Below, in pieces: positions 6,701-12,913 of a DNA stretch of 12,969 bases. Positions within the stretch are counted from its first letter, which is position 1; every line of letters starts with the position of its first letter. The DNA comes from a bacterium (GTDB lineage: Bacteria > CAIJMQ01 > JAADFP01), in the NCBI GenBank assembly GCA_027021085.1, contig JALUVB010000075.1:1-12969 (forward strand), written 5' to 3'. The notes beneath the pieces were generated by a model. It was not told the origin of the DNA. It searched no databases and worked only from the letters and a program-made list of their open reading frames with translations. The position numbers were made by a program, and so were the translations under genes.

Positions 6701-8080
6701 CTATTTCTCCCTTCCTCCCACTAACATCCCCTCCACAAACATGAATGGCCCGCCATCATCCACAGGCACTCCCTGTCCTTCTTTACCGCATGTACCCCCA
6801 CTTTCCGAAAGAGTATGCGCCCTGGAACATGCCTTAACCTTAAAAAGTGTCTCCAGGGTAAATCCGGAAAGTGAAACATTACGCAGTAACTTTTTCTTTT
6901 TACCCTTTTCCACCCACCAGGATGAGTCAATATTAAACATAAATTGACCACTTTCGGGAGAGACGTAACCTCCGCTTCCCAATTCCTCCACCAGGATTCC
7001 TTCTCCCACCATATCCATAAGCTCCTCTACGGAGCATTCCCCGGGAGAAAACAATGTATTGCTCATTCTTACCAGGGGAAGGTGGTGATAATCCTGGGCC
7101 CTTCCGTTACCAGTGGGATAAGCCTCCATAAGTGCAGCAGTCTCCAGGCTGTGGAGAAAGCCGCAAACTTTTCCGCTTTCTACAAGCGTTTTCTTCTGAG
7201 CCGGAACTCCCTCCGAGTCAAAATAGTAGGAGCCGTAAGCAGCGGGATAGGTAGCATCATCTACCAGGGTTATACACTCGGACCCTATTCTTTCACCCGT
7301 TTTGTCTTTTAATAAAGATTGCCCGTGGATTATGTGGTCCCCCTCCAGATTATGCCCCAGGGCTTCATGTGCCAGGATACCAGCTACCTGGGGAGAAATA
7401 ATAACCTTGAACATCCCGGAAGGGGGCGGAGAAGCATCCAGGAGCTCAACAGCCCTATCCGCCACAGGCAAGGGAAAGCTCTCTTCCCGTAATTCCCTGA
7501 CAATCTCCCAGCCTCCCAGGGCAGCACGACTCTTATAAGAGGATTGTTTCAACCCGTCTTTCTCTGCCACCACGTTGAGAAAGACACGAATCCGGGGCAA
7601 TTCCTGCTCCACCCTGAAGCCAAGAGAATTTATTACTGTCTCTTTCAACCAGGACTCACCGTACACCAGCCGGGTATGCACTATACCTTTCCGCTTACGT
7701 GCAGCACCCTCCAAATTTTTCAGCGTTTCACTCTTTTCTTTGAAATTTATCCTCCTGAAATCTTCTTTTACCGCGTGTCTCTTTGTCTCCCTTACCGGAG
7801 ATAGGGAGAAGATACGGGAATTTCCCGGCAAAAGTTCACCGGTAGATTCCAGGTTTTTCCACAATCTCTTTATTTGTTCCCTGCCTCCGTTAGTAAGGGA
7901 AGCAAAGCTCCAGCCTCCCTTTTTCAGCACGCGCATAGCTATCCCTGAACGAATGGCAGAATTTACTGATTCAATCCTCCCGTCTTCTATAACCAGCGAT
8001 AGAGTATGTGTTTCCTCCCATCTCACCTCTCCGAACTTAATACGGGAGGAAGATACTAACTCTTCAAATAAATCTAACAT
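6701..8080 (-). CDS. tldD: TldD-family zinc metalloprotease, catalytic subunit
   Basis: 459 residues. It carries the metal-binding HEALGH motif (238-243) followed by NLEGDHI, and the late GTCGKEGQGVPV segment (429-440), whose Cys431 matches the cysteine metal ligand of TldD. DDATYPAAYGSYYFDSEGVP (274-293) is another family landmark. Together with TldE it should form the peptide-trimming complex. First gene of a four-gene minus-strand operon. The ATG at 8080 lacks a clear Shine-Dalgarno sequence (only AAGGGA about 12 nt away). Upstream lies a 270-bp spacer filled by repeats. No small precursor-peptide gene that might be its substrate is visible on either side. Confidence 0.95.
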   Translation of the reverse strand: MLDLFEELVSSSRIKFGEVRWEETHTLSLVIEDGRIESVNSAIRSGIAMRVLKKGGWSFASLTNGGREQIKRLWKNLESTGELLPGNSRIFSLSPVRETKRHAVKEDFRRINFKEKSETLKNLEGAARKRKGIVHTRLVYGESWLKETVINSLGFRVEQELPRIRVFLNVVAEKDGLKQSSYKSRAALGGWEIVRELREESFPLPVADRAVELLDASPPPSGMFKVIISPQVAGILAHEALGHNLEGDHIIHGQSLLKDKTGERIGSECITLVDDATYPAAYGSYYFDSEGVPAQKKTLVESGKVCGFLHSLETAALMEAYPTGNGRAQDYHHLPLVRMSNTLFSPGECSVEELMDMVGEGILVEELGSGGYVSPESGQFMFNIDSSWWVEKGKKKKLLRNVSLSGFTLETLFKVKACSRAHTLSESGGTCGKEGQGVPVDDGGPFMFVEGMLVGGREK

Positions 8081-8112
8081 ATGGGCTGTTTTTTCCCTTT
8101 TCTACTTCTCTC

Positions 8113-8339
8113 TTGTCATTCCTGTGCAGGCCTGCCCGTTCTCCCGACGGATGTCGGGGGAAAGCAGGCGGGCATGACATATAGAGCCGGTTACTTACCA
8201 TTCTTGCAAATCCTAAAATCCCTTAGAACCTATCCCAGGAAACCAGGATACCGAGTTACCATTCACCGTTCACTGCTTACTGTTCACTGTTTACTATAGT
8301 TCCCCTCACTACTCACTACTCGCTACTCACTACTTTCTT
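8113..8339 (-). repeat. composite repeat copy 2 (inverted): heptamer arrays and nested palindrome
   Basis: Read on the minus strand, the order is RGTAGNN-type heptamers (8339-8305), six NNNGTRA heptamers (8297-8256), an 8-bp GGT array (about 8255-8226), 50 bp of unassigned sequence, and a palindromic block (8177-8113). Positions 8246-8307 are an exact inverted copy of 354-415 (62 bp). The module lies between tldD and ispH and fills the 270-bp spacer 8081-8350. Any promoter for tldD must lie in or beside it; I see no convincing one. Confidence 0.88.
8126..8167 (-). repeat. nested palindromic element, 42 bp exact copy of 12363-12404
   Basis: On the minus strand a CCCGAC-ATCC-GTCGGG hairpin (8158-8143) sits inside an outer pairing of CCTGC with GCAGG. 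The same 42 bases occur on the plus strand at 12363-12404. Flanking TGTCAT/ATGACA ends resemble those of the other REP-like elements. Confidence 0.8.
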
Positions 8340-8350
8340 ACCATTCTGCC

Positions 8351-9175
8351 TCATAATCTTTTCAGGTATTCTACCACTTCCCGTATGACCCATTCGGGAG
8401 TAGAGGCTCCCGCAGTTATTCCCATTTTCCCAGTACCGCCAAAATCCATCCCGCTTAATTCCTTGCTTCTTTCTATCCACCAGGTTCTCTTTCCCTCTTC
8501 TGTAGATATCTTATATAATCGGCGAGTATTAGCACTGTTTTTACCCCCGATAACTATTACACCATCTACCTCCTTCAATATATCTCTAAGAGCCTGTTGT
8601 CTGGCAGCAGTAGCATTGCAAATGGTATGAAGAAACTTTAATTCTTCCACTCTATCAAGCAACAAGGCAACTATTTCCTTAACCCGGGAAATGTTCATGG
8701 TAGTCTGGCAGACTATTCCTATCCGCTTAGGAAGACTCTGGGGAACTTCTTCTGCGCAGGAAAAAATCAGAGAAGAATTCTTAAGGTTACCGGCAATACC
8801 CTTTACTTCGGGATGCTCTGAATCTCCTATTATCACTACAGTATATCCTTCTCTTTCCAGTCTTTTTGCCATATCCTGCGCTCTCTTCACAAAGGGACAG
8901 GTCACATCTATAACCTCATCCGCCTCCCGGAGCACTTCTGTAAATTTCTCCGGGGGCAGACCATGGGAAGGTATAACCACCCTTTTACCTTTCACATCTG
9001 CTTTCCCGGTAAGCGGCAAAACCCCCTCTCTTTCCAGCTTTTCAATCATGGGAGGATTGTGAATAAGAGGACCCAGGGTGTAAACTTTTCCTTTCTTAGC
9101 TTTTTCCCGGACTATTTCTACCGCTCTCTCCACCCCAAAACAAAATCCTGCATCGCGAGCAATTTTAATTTCCAT
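8351..9175 (-). CDS. ispH: 4-hydroxy-3-methylbut-2-enyl diphosphate reductase (IspH/LytB)
   Basis: 274 residues, a typical length for the short, non-proteobacterial type. It performs the last step of the MEP pathway, reducing HMBPP to isopentenyl and dimethylallyl diphosphate on a [4Fe-4S] cluster in the cytoplasm. The three cluster cysteines are Cys12 (AGFCFGV), Cys93 (VTCPFV) and Cys186 (TICNAT). Substrate-site residues are also present: His39, His71 (SHG), His121-Pro-Glu123, KNSAN (212-216) and GITAGASTPEWVI (252-264). The ATG at 9175 follows the previous stop by 3 bp, with no clear Shine-Dalgarno sequence, so it is probably translated by coupling. It is the last gene of the MFS-kinase-hxlB-like cluster. 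Confidence 0.96.
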   Translation of the reverse strand: MEIKIARDAGFCFGVERAVEIVREKAKKGKVYTLGPLIHNPPMIEKLEREGVLPLTGKADVKGKRVVIPSHGLPPEKFTEVLREADEVIDVTCPFVKRAQDMAKRLEREGYTVVIIGDSEHPEVKGIAGNLKNSSLIFSCAEEVPQSLPKRIGIVCQTTMNISRVKEIVALLLDRVEELKFLHTICNATAARQQALRDILKEVDGVIVIGGKNSANTRRLYKISTEEGKRTWWIERSKELSGMDFGGTGKMGITAGASTPEWVIREVVEYLKRL

Positions 9176-9178
9176 AAT

Positions 9179-9727
9179 TTATAGATTGAAGTGCCGGGCA
9201 TACATTTCTTCGTCGTTTATCTGCAGTTTATGGTAGAGAATATTGACTATCCCTTCCAGGACAAAAAATAACACCTGTTCAAAAAGAGAATTAAGGGGCT
9301 GAGAAGAAACCGAGGCAGAAAGCGATTTGAGAGAACGGGGAATTAAAACCGTGTGACTGCAATATTTATAGAGAGGAGCAGAAGAATTACCCGTTACAGA
9401 AACCACCTCCCCCCCTAACTTGTTGGCTTTAACCGCCATATCAACAGTCCGCTCCCTGTTTGCCAACCCGGAAAGAATAAGAAGCAAATCACCCCTTTTG
9501 AAAGAAGGGGTTAACATTTCTCCTACAAAATACACCTCTTTTCCAAAATGCATCAGGCGGACAGCAAACATCTTACCCACCAGCCCAGTACGCCCCTCCC
9601 CGTAGATAAACACCCGCGGAGCATTTTCTATTCTCTCCAGCAGGCATTGTATATCTCCCTCTTTGATTTTGCCTAAGACAGTTCTGATTTCGCCCGATAT
9701 TTTCCCCACACTTTCTGCCAGATTCAT
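9179..9727 (-). CDS. hxlB: SIS-domain protein, probable 6-phospho-3-hexuloisomerase
   Basis: 182 residues, the usual size of 6-phospho-3-hexuloisomerase (PHI/HxlB), which converts arabino-3-hexulose 6-phosphate to fructose 6-phosphate in the ribulose monophosphate pathway. Support: VFIYGEGRTGLVGKMFAVRL (39-58, usually GAGRSG), HFGKEVYFVGEMLTP (60-74), NSLFEQVLFF (146-155) and the terminal MYARHFNL. The phosphate-binding SIS motif, normally SGSGET, reads SGLANRERT (86-94), so activity or substrate may have shifted. No 3-hexulose-6-phosphate synthase gene is in the window. The ATG at 9727 overlaps the kinase stop as ATGA, indicating coupling. The family call is fairly firm; the exact reaction is inferred. 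Confidence 0.8.
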   Translation of the reverse strand: MNLAESVGKISGEIRTVLGKIKEGDIQCLLERIENAPRVFIYGEGRTGLVGKMFAVRLMHFGKEVYFVGEMLTPSFKRGDLLLILSGLANRERTVDMAVKANKLGGEVVSVTGNSSAPLYKYCSHTVLIPRSLKSLSASVSSQPLNSLFEQVLFFVLEGIVNILYHKLQINDEEMYARHFNL

Positions 9728-10908
9728 AGTTTATCCTGAGGAAGTATTATCTTAAATTCCGTGCCTTTTCCCACTTCGCTTCTTACCCTGACCTCTCCCC
9801 CATGTGCTTCTACCACCATCTTGCAAAAAGGCAACCCAAGCCCTGTGCCCTCAATTCCGCCCTCTTCATCCTTCCCTATTGTCCTGAACTTTTCGAAAAG
9901 CCTGGAAATCTCCTCGGGAGGTATTCCTCTTCCTTCATCTCTTATCTTGAAGAAAAAATGGTTATTTTCTTCCCCCCATTCCCAGCTTATTTTCTTACCG
10001 GGAGGAGTAAATTTTATAGCATTATTGAGCAGGTTGGAAAGCACCCTTTTGAGCAGTTTCTTATCCCCGTTTATCACAGATTTTTCCCTTCCTTTGTAAT
10101 TTATTTCCAGGTTTTTCTTTTTCCAGAAAATCTCCTGCTCTTTAACTACCTCCTGTAAAAGCAGGCCAAAATCAAATTTCTCTATAGAGAGCGGCACACT
10201 ACCCTCTTCCAGCCTGGTAATCCCGAGCAAATTCCCCACCATCTGCTCCAGATTTCTTGCCGCGCTCTCCATGTTCTGGGCTAACTGATTTTTCACTTCG
10301 GGAGGAAGCTTTGCATCTTTCCACATCGACAAAGCAGTAAGAATAACCGTAAGGGGCGATTTCATATCATGTACCACCATGTGAGTGAGGTCATCCTTTA
10401 ACCTGTCCAGCCTTTTGAGGGCCTCGTTTTGCTCCTTAAGCATATTTCTCATGGTGTAAAAATACACGGAGCTCATGATGGAAACCTCGTTATGCAGCAA
10501 TATATCCACTGCAAAGGTAACAGAGATTACCTTTCCCTTCTCCGGGTAAGCCTCGAATAAATAAGGGTAAAACGATTCTTCCAGAAGGTGAAGTATTATC
10601 ACCAGTTCTTCAAAGGAAAAGCCTCTTTCCACATACTCGCGGGCAAGCGAGGCTATCTTTTTATAATGTTCCTCCCAATTCCCCGAGATAAGCCCCTGCA
10701 AAAAAATTTCCACCCTTCTCTCCAGCTCCTTCTCTATTTCCTCTCCCTTCAAAAACCCATTTTCCCCCAGCTGCTTTTGATACTTTAATGCCCATTTCCG
10801 GGCTATTTCTTTTTTAAAAGGGGTAAACAGCTTACCACAGCTCTGCAGGGTAGGAGTAAACGGAGTCAGGTCTAAGGTAAATTTTTCAAATTCTATGACT
10901 TCTTTCAT
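9724..10908 (-). CDS. sensor histidine kinase with RsbR-like helical N-terminal domain
   Basis: 394 residues without membrane segments, so cytoplasmic. Residues 30-155 are helical, with GLISGNWEEHYKKIASLAREYVERGFSFEELV resembling the RsbRD_N/globin-like sensor domains of stress-response regulators; this assignment is tentative. A short coiled stretch (155-172) leads into HisKA, with the phosphorylated His180 in VVHDMKSPL. The ATPase domain shows the N box (SNLLNNAIKF, 291-300), DEGRGIP (324-330), F box FEKFRT (338-343) and GTGLGL (354-359). It should autophosphorylate and pass phosphate to a response regulator, none of which is encoded nearby. The start is the ATG at 10908, 37 bp after the MFS gene, with a weak AGAGAG before it. 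Confidence 0.9.
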   Translation of the reverse strand: MKEVIEFEKFTLDLTPFTPTLQSCGKLFTPFKKEIARKWALKYQKQLGENGFLKGEEIEKELERRVEIFLQGLISGNWEEHYKKIASLAREYVERGFSFEELVIILHLLEESFYPYLFEAYPEKGKVISVTFAVDILLHNEVSIMSSVYFYTMRNMLKEQNEALKRLDRLKDDLTHMVVHDMKSPLTVILTALSMWKDAKLPPEVKNQLAQNMESAARNLEQMVGNLLGITRLEEGSVPLSIEKFDFGLLLQEVVKEQEIFWKKKNLEINYKGREKSVINGDKKLLKRVLSNLLNNAIKFTPPGKKISWEWGEENNHFFFKIRDEGRGIPPEEISRLFEKFRTIGKDEEGGIEGTGLGLPFCKMVVEAHGGEVRVRSEVGKGTEFKIILPQDKL

Positions 10909-10945
10909 CTCTCTTTTATAGAACGGCTTAGTAATCTAAAGTATA

Positions 10946-12106
10946 TCAGAGTTTACGCCGGATAGCCAGAAGGAGAAAGGCAATCCCCCCCATAACAGCG
11001 CCAAAAATGAAGGCAAATTCCACACCCACCCTATCCCAGAGAATCCCCATGATAATCGAGGATAAAAACAGGGTGATTCCGGTGACAGCATGGTAAACAC
11101 CGTATGCTGTACCCAGATGAGATTTATCTACCAGGTCTCCCACCATTGCCCTCAGGTTTCCATCGCTCATGCCATAGAAAAGCCCGTAAAACACAATAAG
11201 CAGCCAGGCAAATTTCACATCTTTCATAAAGGCAAATCCAAGGTAAATAAGGCCGTAAAGAAGAAAGGCAATTTCTATTAGCTTCTTCCTCCCCCATTTA
11301 TCCGAAAGCAAACCTGCCGGGATACTGAAAAGAGAATAGGAAACATTGAAAACCATCCAGAATATGGGAATTAAGTTTATGGATAATCCTGCACTTTTTG
11401 CCCTAAGGATTAAAAAAGCATTGGAAGAATTTCCCAGTGAAAAAAAGAACATTATTACAAGGAAATAACGAAAGGAGGGGGTAAACTCCTTAAAAGTTGT
11501 GTGAAGGGGAAGGACTACTTTCTTGGCTGCATATTTATCCCCCGGCACATCTATCACTGCACTGAGCACCATTATTGCAATAATTCCCGGGATAAAAGAT
11601 ATAAGAAATACGGGGCGGGGATTGCCCCGGAAAAGCGGAAGTAAGAGAAAAGCAAGCAGAGGGCCCACCACCGCACCTAAGGTGTCCATGGCACGGTGAA
11701 TTCCAAACGCCTTGCCCCTTCCCTTTTCCCCGGCGGAAAGAGAGATTAAGGCATCCCGGGGAGCGGTCCTTATCCCTTTTCCCACCCGGTCAATAAACCG
11801 CGTGCTCAGTGCCTGAATCCCCGAGTGAACCAGGGAAAACAAGGGTTTGGTAATATTGGAGAGGAGGTAGCCAGCTATTACTAATTTTTTTCTCTTTTTT
11901 ATCCTGTCCGAGAACCATCCCGAGAAGAGTTTAAAGAAAGAAGCAGAAGATTCGGCAAGTCCCTCAATCAAGCCGATAAAGCTCCGGCTGAGCCCTAAGG
12001 TAGCAGCAAAGAACACCGGCAGAAGGGGATAAATCATCTCAGAAGAGATATCCGTGAAAAAGCTGGTTAAACCCAGTAGAATAATATTCCTTCTGCCTCT
12101 CTTCAT
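10946..12106 (-). CDS. major facilitator superfamily transporter
   Basis: 386 residues with about twelve hydrophobic segments. The loop between segments 2 and 3 reads SGWFSDRIKKRKK, the MFS motif A form, and its half-repeat SIPAGLLSDKWGRKK follows in the second half. DRVGKGIRTAPRDALI and GIHRAMDTLGAVVGPL mark a group of bacterial MFS proteins of unknown substrate; efflux is a plain guess. I start it at the ATG at 12106 (MKRGRRNIILLGLTSFF). A TTG at 12142 in the same frame would add 12 residues, but that stretch contains a promoter-like sequence. No Shine-Dalgarno sequence precedes 12106. First gene of a cluster with the kinase, the hexuloisomerase-like gene and ispH. Confidence 0.88.
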   Translation of the reverse strand: MKRGRRNIILLGLTSFFTDISSEMIYPLLPVFFAATLGLSRSFIGLIEGLAESSASFFKLFSGWFSDRIKKRKKLVIAGYLLSNITKPLFSLVHSGIQALSTRFIDRVGKGIRTAPRDALISLSAGEKGRGKAFGIHRAMDTLGAVVGPLLAFLLLPLFRGNPRPVFLISFIPGIIAIMVLSAVIDVPGDKYAAKKVVLPLHTTFKEFTPSFRYFLVIMFFFSLGNSSNAFLILRAKSAGLSINLIPIFWMVFNVSYSLFSIPAGLLSDKWGRKKLIEIAFLLYGLIYLGFAFMKDVKFAWLLIVFYGLFYGMSDGNLRAMVGDLVDKSHLGTAYGVYHAVTGITLFLSSIIMGILWDRVGVEFAFIFGAVMGGIAFLLLAIRRKL

Positions 12107-12113
12107 ATTAGAG

Positions 12114-12142
12114 ATTAAACCACATAGCCACCCTATATTCAA
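12114..12142 (-). promoter_or_regulatory. candidate sigma-70 promoter of the MFS-kinase-hxlB-ispH cluster
   Basis: The minus strand carries TTGAAT (12142-12137), a 17-bp spacer and TTTAAT (12119-12114). Transcription would start about 7 nt further on, near 12107, directly before the ATG at 12106. The mRNA would then be leaderless or almost so, which fits the absence of a ribosome binding site. Confidence 0.45.
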
Positions 12143-12305
12143 TGAGAAATATGGGAAATAGTGAGTAGCGGGTAGCGAGGAGGGATTTTAGACTGTGGAC
12201 TATAGACTTTAGACCATAGACTGAGAGGACAGTGAACAGTAAATAGTGAGCAGGGGCTGGTATCTTGGTAGTCCTGGGTTCCTGGTTTCTTGGAGAAGAA
12301 TATGG

Positions 12306-12325
12306 ATTCCCGCTTTCGCGGGAAT
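12306..12325 (+). repeat. perfect REP-like hairpin
   Basis: ATTCCCGC, loop TTTC, GCGGGAAT, followed by GACA. This palindrome type is widespread in bacterial intergenic DNA and produces the spurious peptide WIPAFAGMT when translated. REP elements of this sort are often spread by RAYT transposases; none is encoded in this window. Confidence 0.85.
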
Positions 12326-12362
12326 GACAAGAGAGAAGCAAAAAGGAGAAAAGCCAGCCCGT

Positions 12363-12414
12363 CTGCTTTCCCCCGACATCCGTCGGGAGAACGGGCAGGC
12401 CTGCGAAAGCAGGC
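12363..12414 (+). repeat. nested palindromes: CCCGAC hairpin beside GCCTGC-GAAA-GCAGGC hairpin
   Basis: A hairpin CCCGAC-ATCC-GTCGGG (12372-12387) is followed by GCCTGC-GAAA-GCAGGC (12399-12414). The first 42 bp (12363-12404) are identical to the minus strand of 8126-8167. Confidence 0.8.
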
Positions 12415-12423
12415 ATCCAGGAT

Positions 12424-12495
12424 TTTAGACCTTAGACCGTAGACTGTAGACTGGAAGTACAGTGAGCAGTAGTGAGTAGTGGGTAGATAGTAGTG
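12424..12495 (+). repeat. heptamer arrays NNTAGAC and RGTAGNN
   Basis: Four NNTAGAC units (12424-12451) lead through TGGAAGT into an ACAGTGA unit (12460-12466) and four RGTAGNN units (12468-12495). Confidence 0.85.
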
Positions 12496-12503
12496 AGGGG
12501 GAT

Positions 12504-12728
12504 TTTAGACTTTAGACCATAGACTATAGACGTTAGACTGGGGAAACAGTGAACAGTAAGCAGTGAACGGTGAATGGTAACTCGGTATCCTGGTTTCCTG
12601 GTAATCCTGATTTCTTGTTAAAGGGGATAGATTTCACAGGAATGACAAGAAACCAGTCCGCATGTCATGCCTGCGGAAGCAGGCATCAAAGAAAGTAGTG
12701 AGTAGATAGTAGTGAGTAGTTAGGGAGG
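12504..12728 (+). repeat. composite repeat copy 4: near copy of 371-512 with flanking heptamers
   Basis: Five NNTAGAC units (12504-12538), five NNNGTRA units (12546-12580), an 8-bp GGT array (about 12584-12620), a decayed palindrome, a hairpin ATGCCTGC-GGAA-GCAGGCAT (12667-12686) and RGTAGNN heptamers (12694-12728). Positions 12546-12687 align without gaps to 371-512 with 11 mismatches, 10 of them transitions. Confidence 0.9.
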
Positions 12729-12775
12729 ATATGAGATACAGGCGGGGGCACAGGTGGAACTAACAACTCAGGACT

Positions 12776-12791
12776 CCCGACATATGTCGGG
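12776..12791. repeat. 16-bp perfect palindrome
   Basis: CCCGACATATGTCGGG is fully self-complementary. Its arms match those of the CCCGAC...GTCGGG hairpins at 8143-8158 and 12372-12387, so it may be a solo copy of that inner element. It is flanked by CAACTC on both sides. Confidence 0.65.
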
Positions 12792-12845
12792 ACTCACAAC
12801 TCTTACACCATATACTGGGAAGAAGCCAGATGCAGGCGGGGGGAA

Positions 12846-12874
12846 CCGCCTCCTGAGTATAAGTCAGGAGGCGG
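12846..12874 (-). terminator. strong hairpin downstream of the right-edge gene
   Basis: CCGCCTCCTGA (12846-12856) and TCAGGAGGCGG (12864-12874) form a perfect 11-bp stem with a 7-nt loop, 40 bp after the stop of the partial minus-strand gene. There is no T-run on either strand, so it may act as an mRNA 3'-end stabiliser or a non-canonical terminator. One arm contains AGGAGG and the other CCTCCT. Confidence 0.45.
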
Positions 12875-12913
12875 AAGAGAACTATCGGGAGGAGGTGTAA
12901 ATCCCGCTATCCA

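Larger units (their letters stand above)
12157..12420 (+). repeat. composite repeat copy 3: heptamers, 8-bp array and two REP-like palindromes
   Basis: Plus-strand order: RGTAGNN heptamers (12157-12184), five NNTAGAC-type units (12187-12221, one reading TGTGGAC), three NNNGTRA units (12229-12249), a GGT-rich 8-bp array (about 12257-12294), a perfect hairpin ATTCCCGC-TTTC-GCGGGAAT (12306-12325) followed by GACA, and the nested palindrome at 12363-12414. It occupies the DNA before the MFS gene. Frames through this block give repeat-derived peptides only, so no gene is called. Confidence 0.88.

Noticed and set aside
8081-8299. Plus-strand open frame of 72 codons in the tldD-ispH spacer
   Set aside because: It runs through the reverse strand of the heptamer arrays and palindrome; its C-terminal peptide also appears in the frames at 288-589, so it is repeat-derived.
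8866-8902. IspH apparently lacking a conserved histidine seven residues after Cys93 (KRAQ instead of TKVH)
   Set aside because: On counting, the catalytic His and Glu belong to the later HPE motif, which is intact here at residues 121-123.
12108-12416. Minus-strand open frame of 102 codons before the MFS gene, plus an overlapping plus-strand frame at 12246-12428
   Set aside because: Both are made of translated repeats (CHSRESGNP and WIPAFAGMT-type peptides) on the array strand that happens to lack stop codons.
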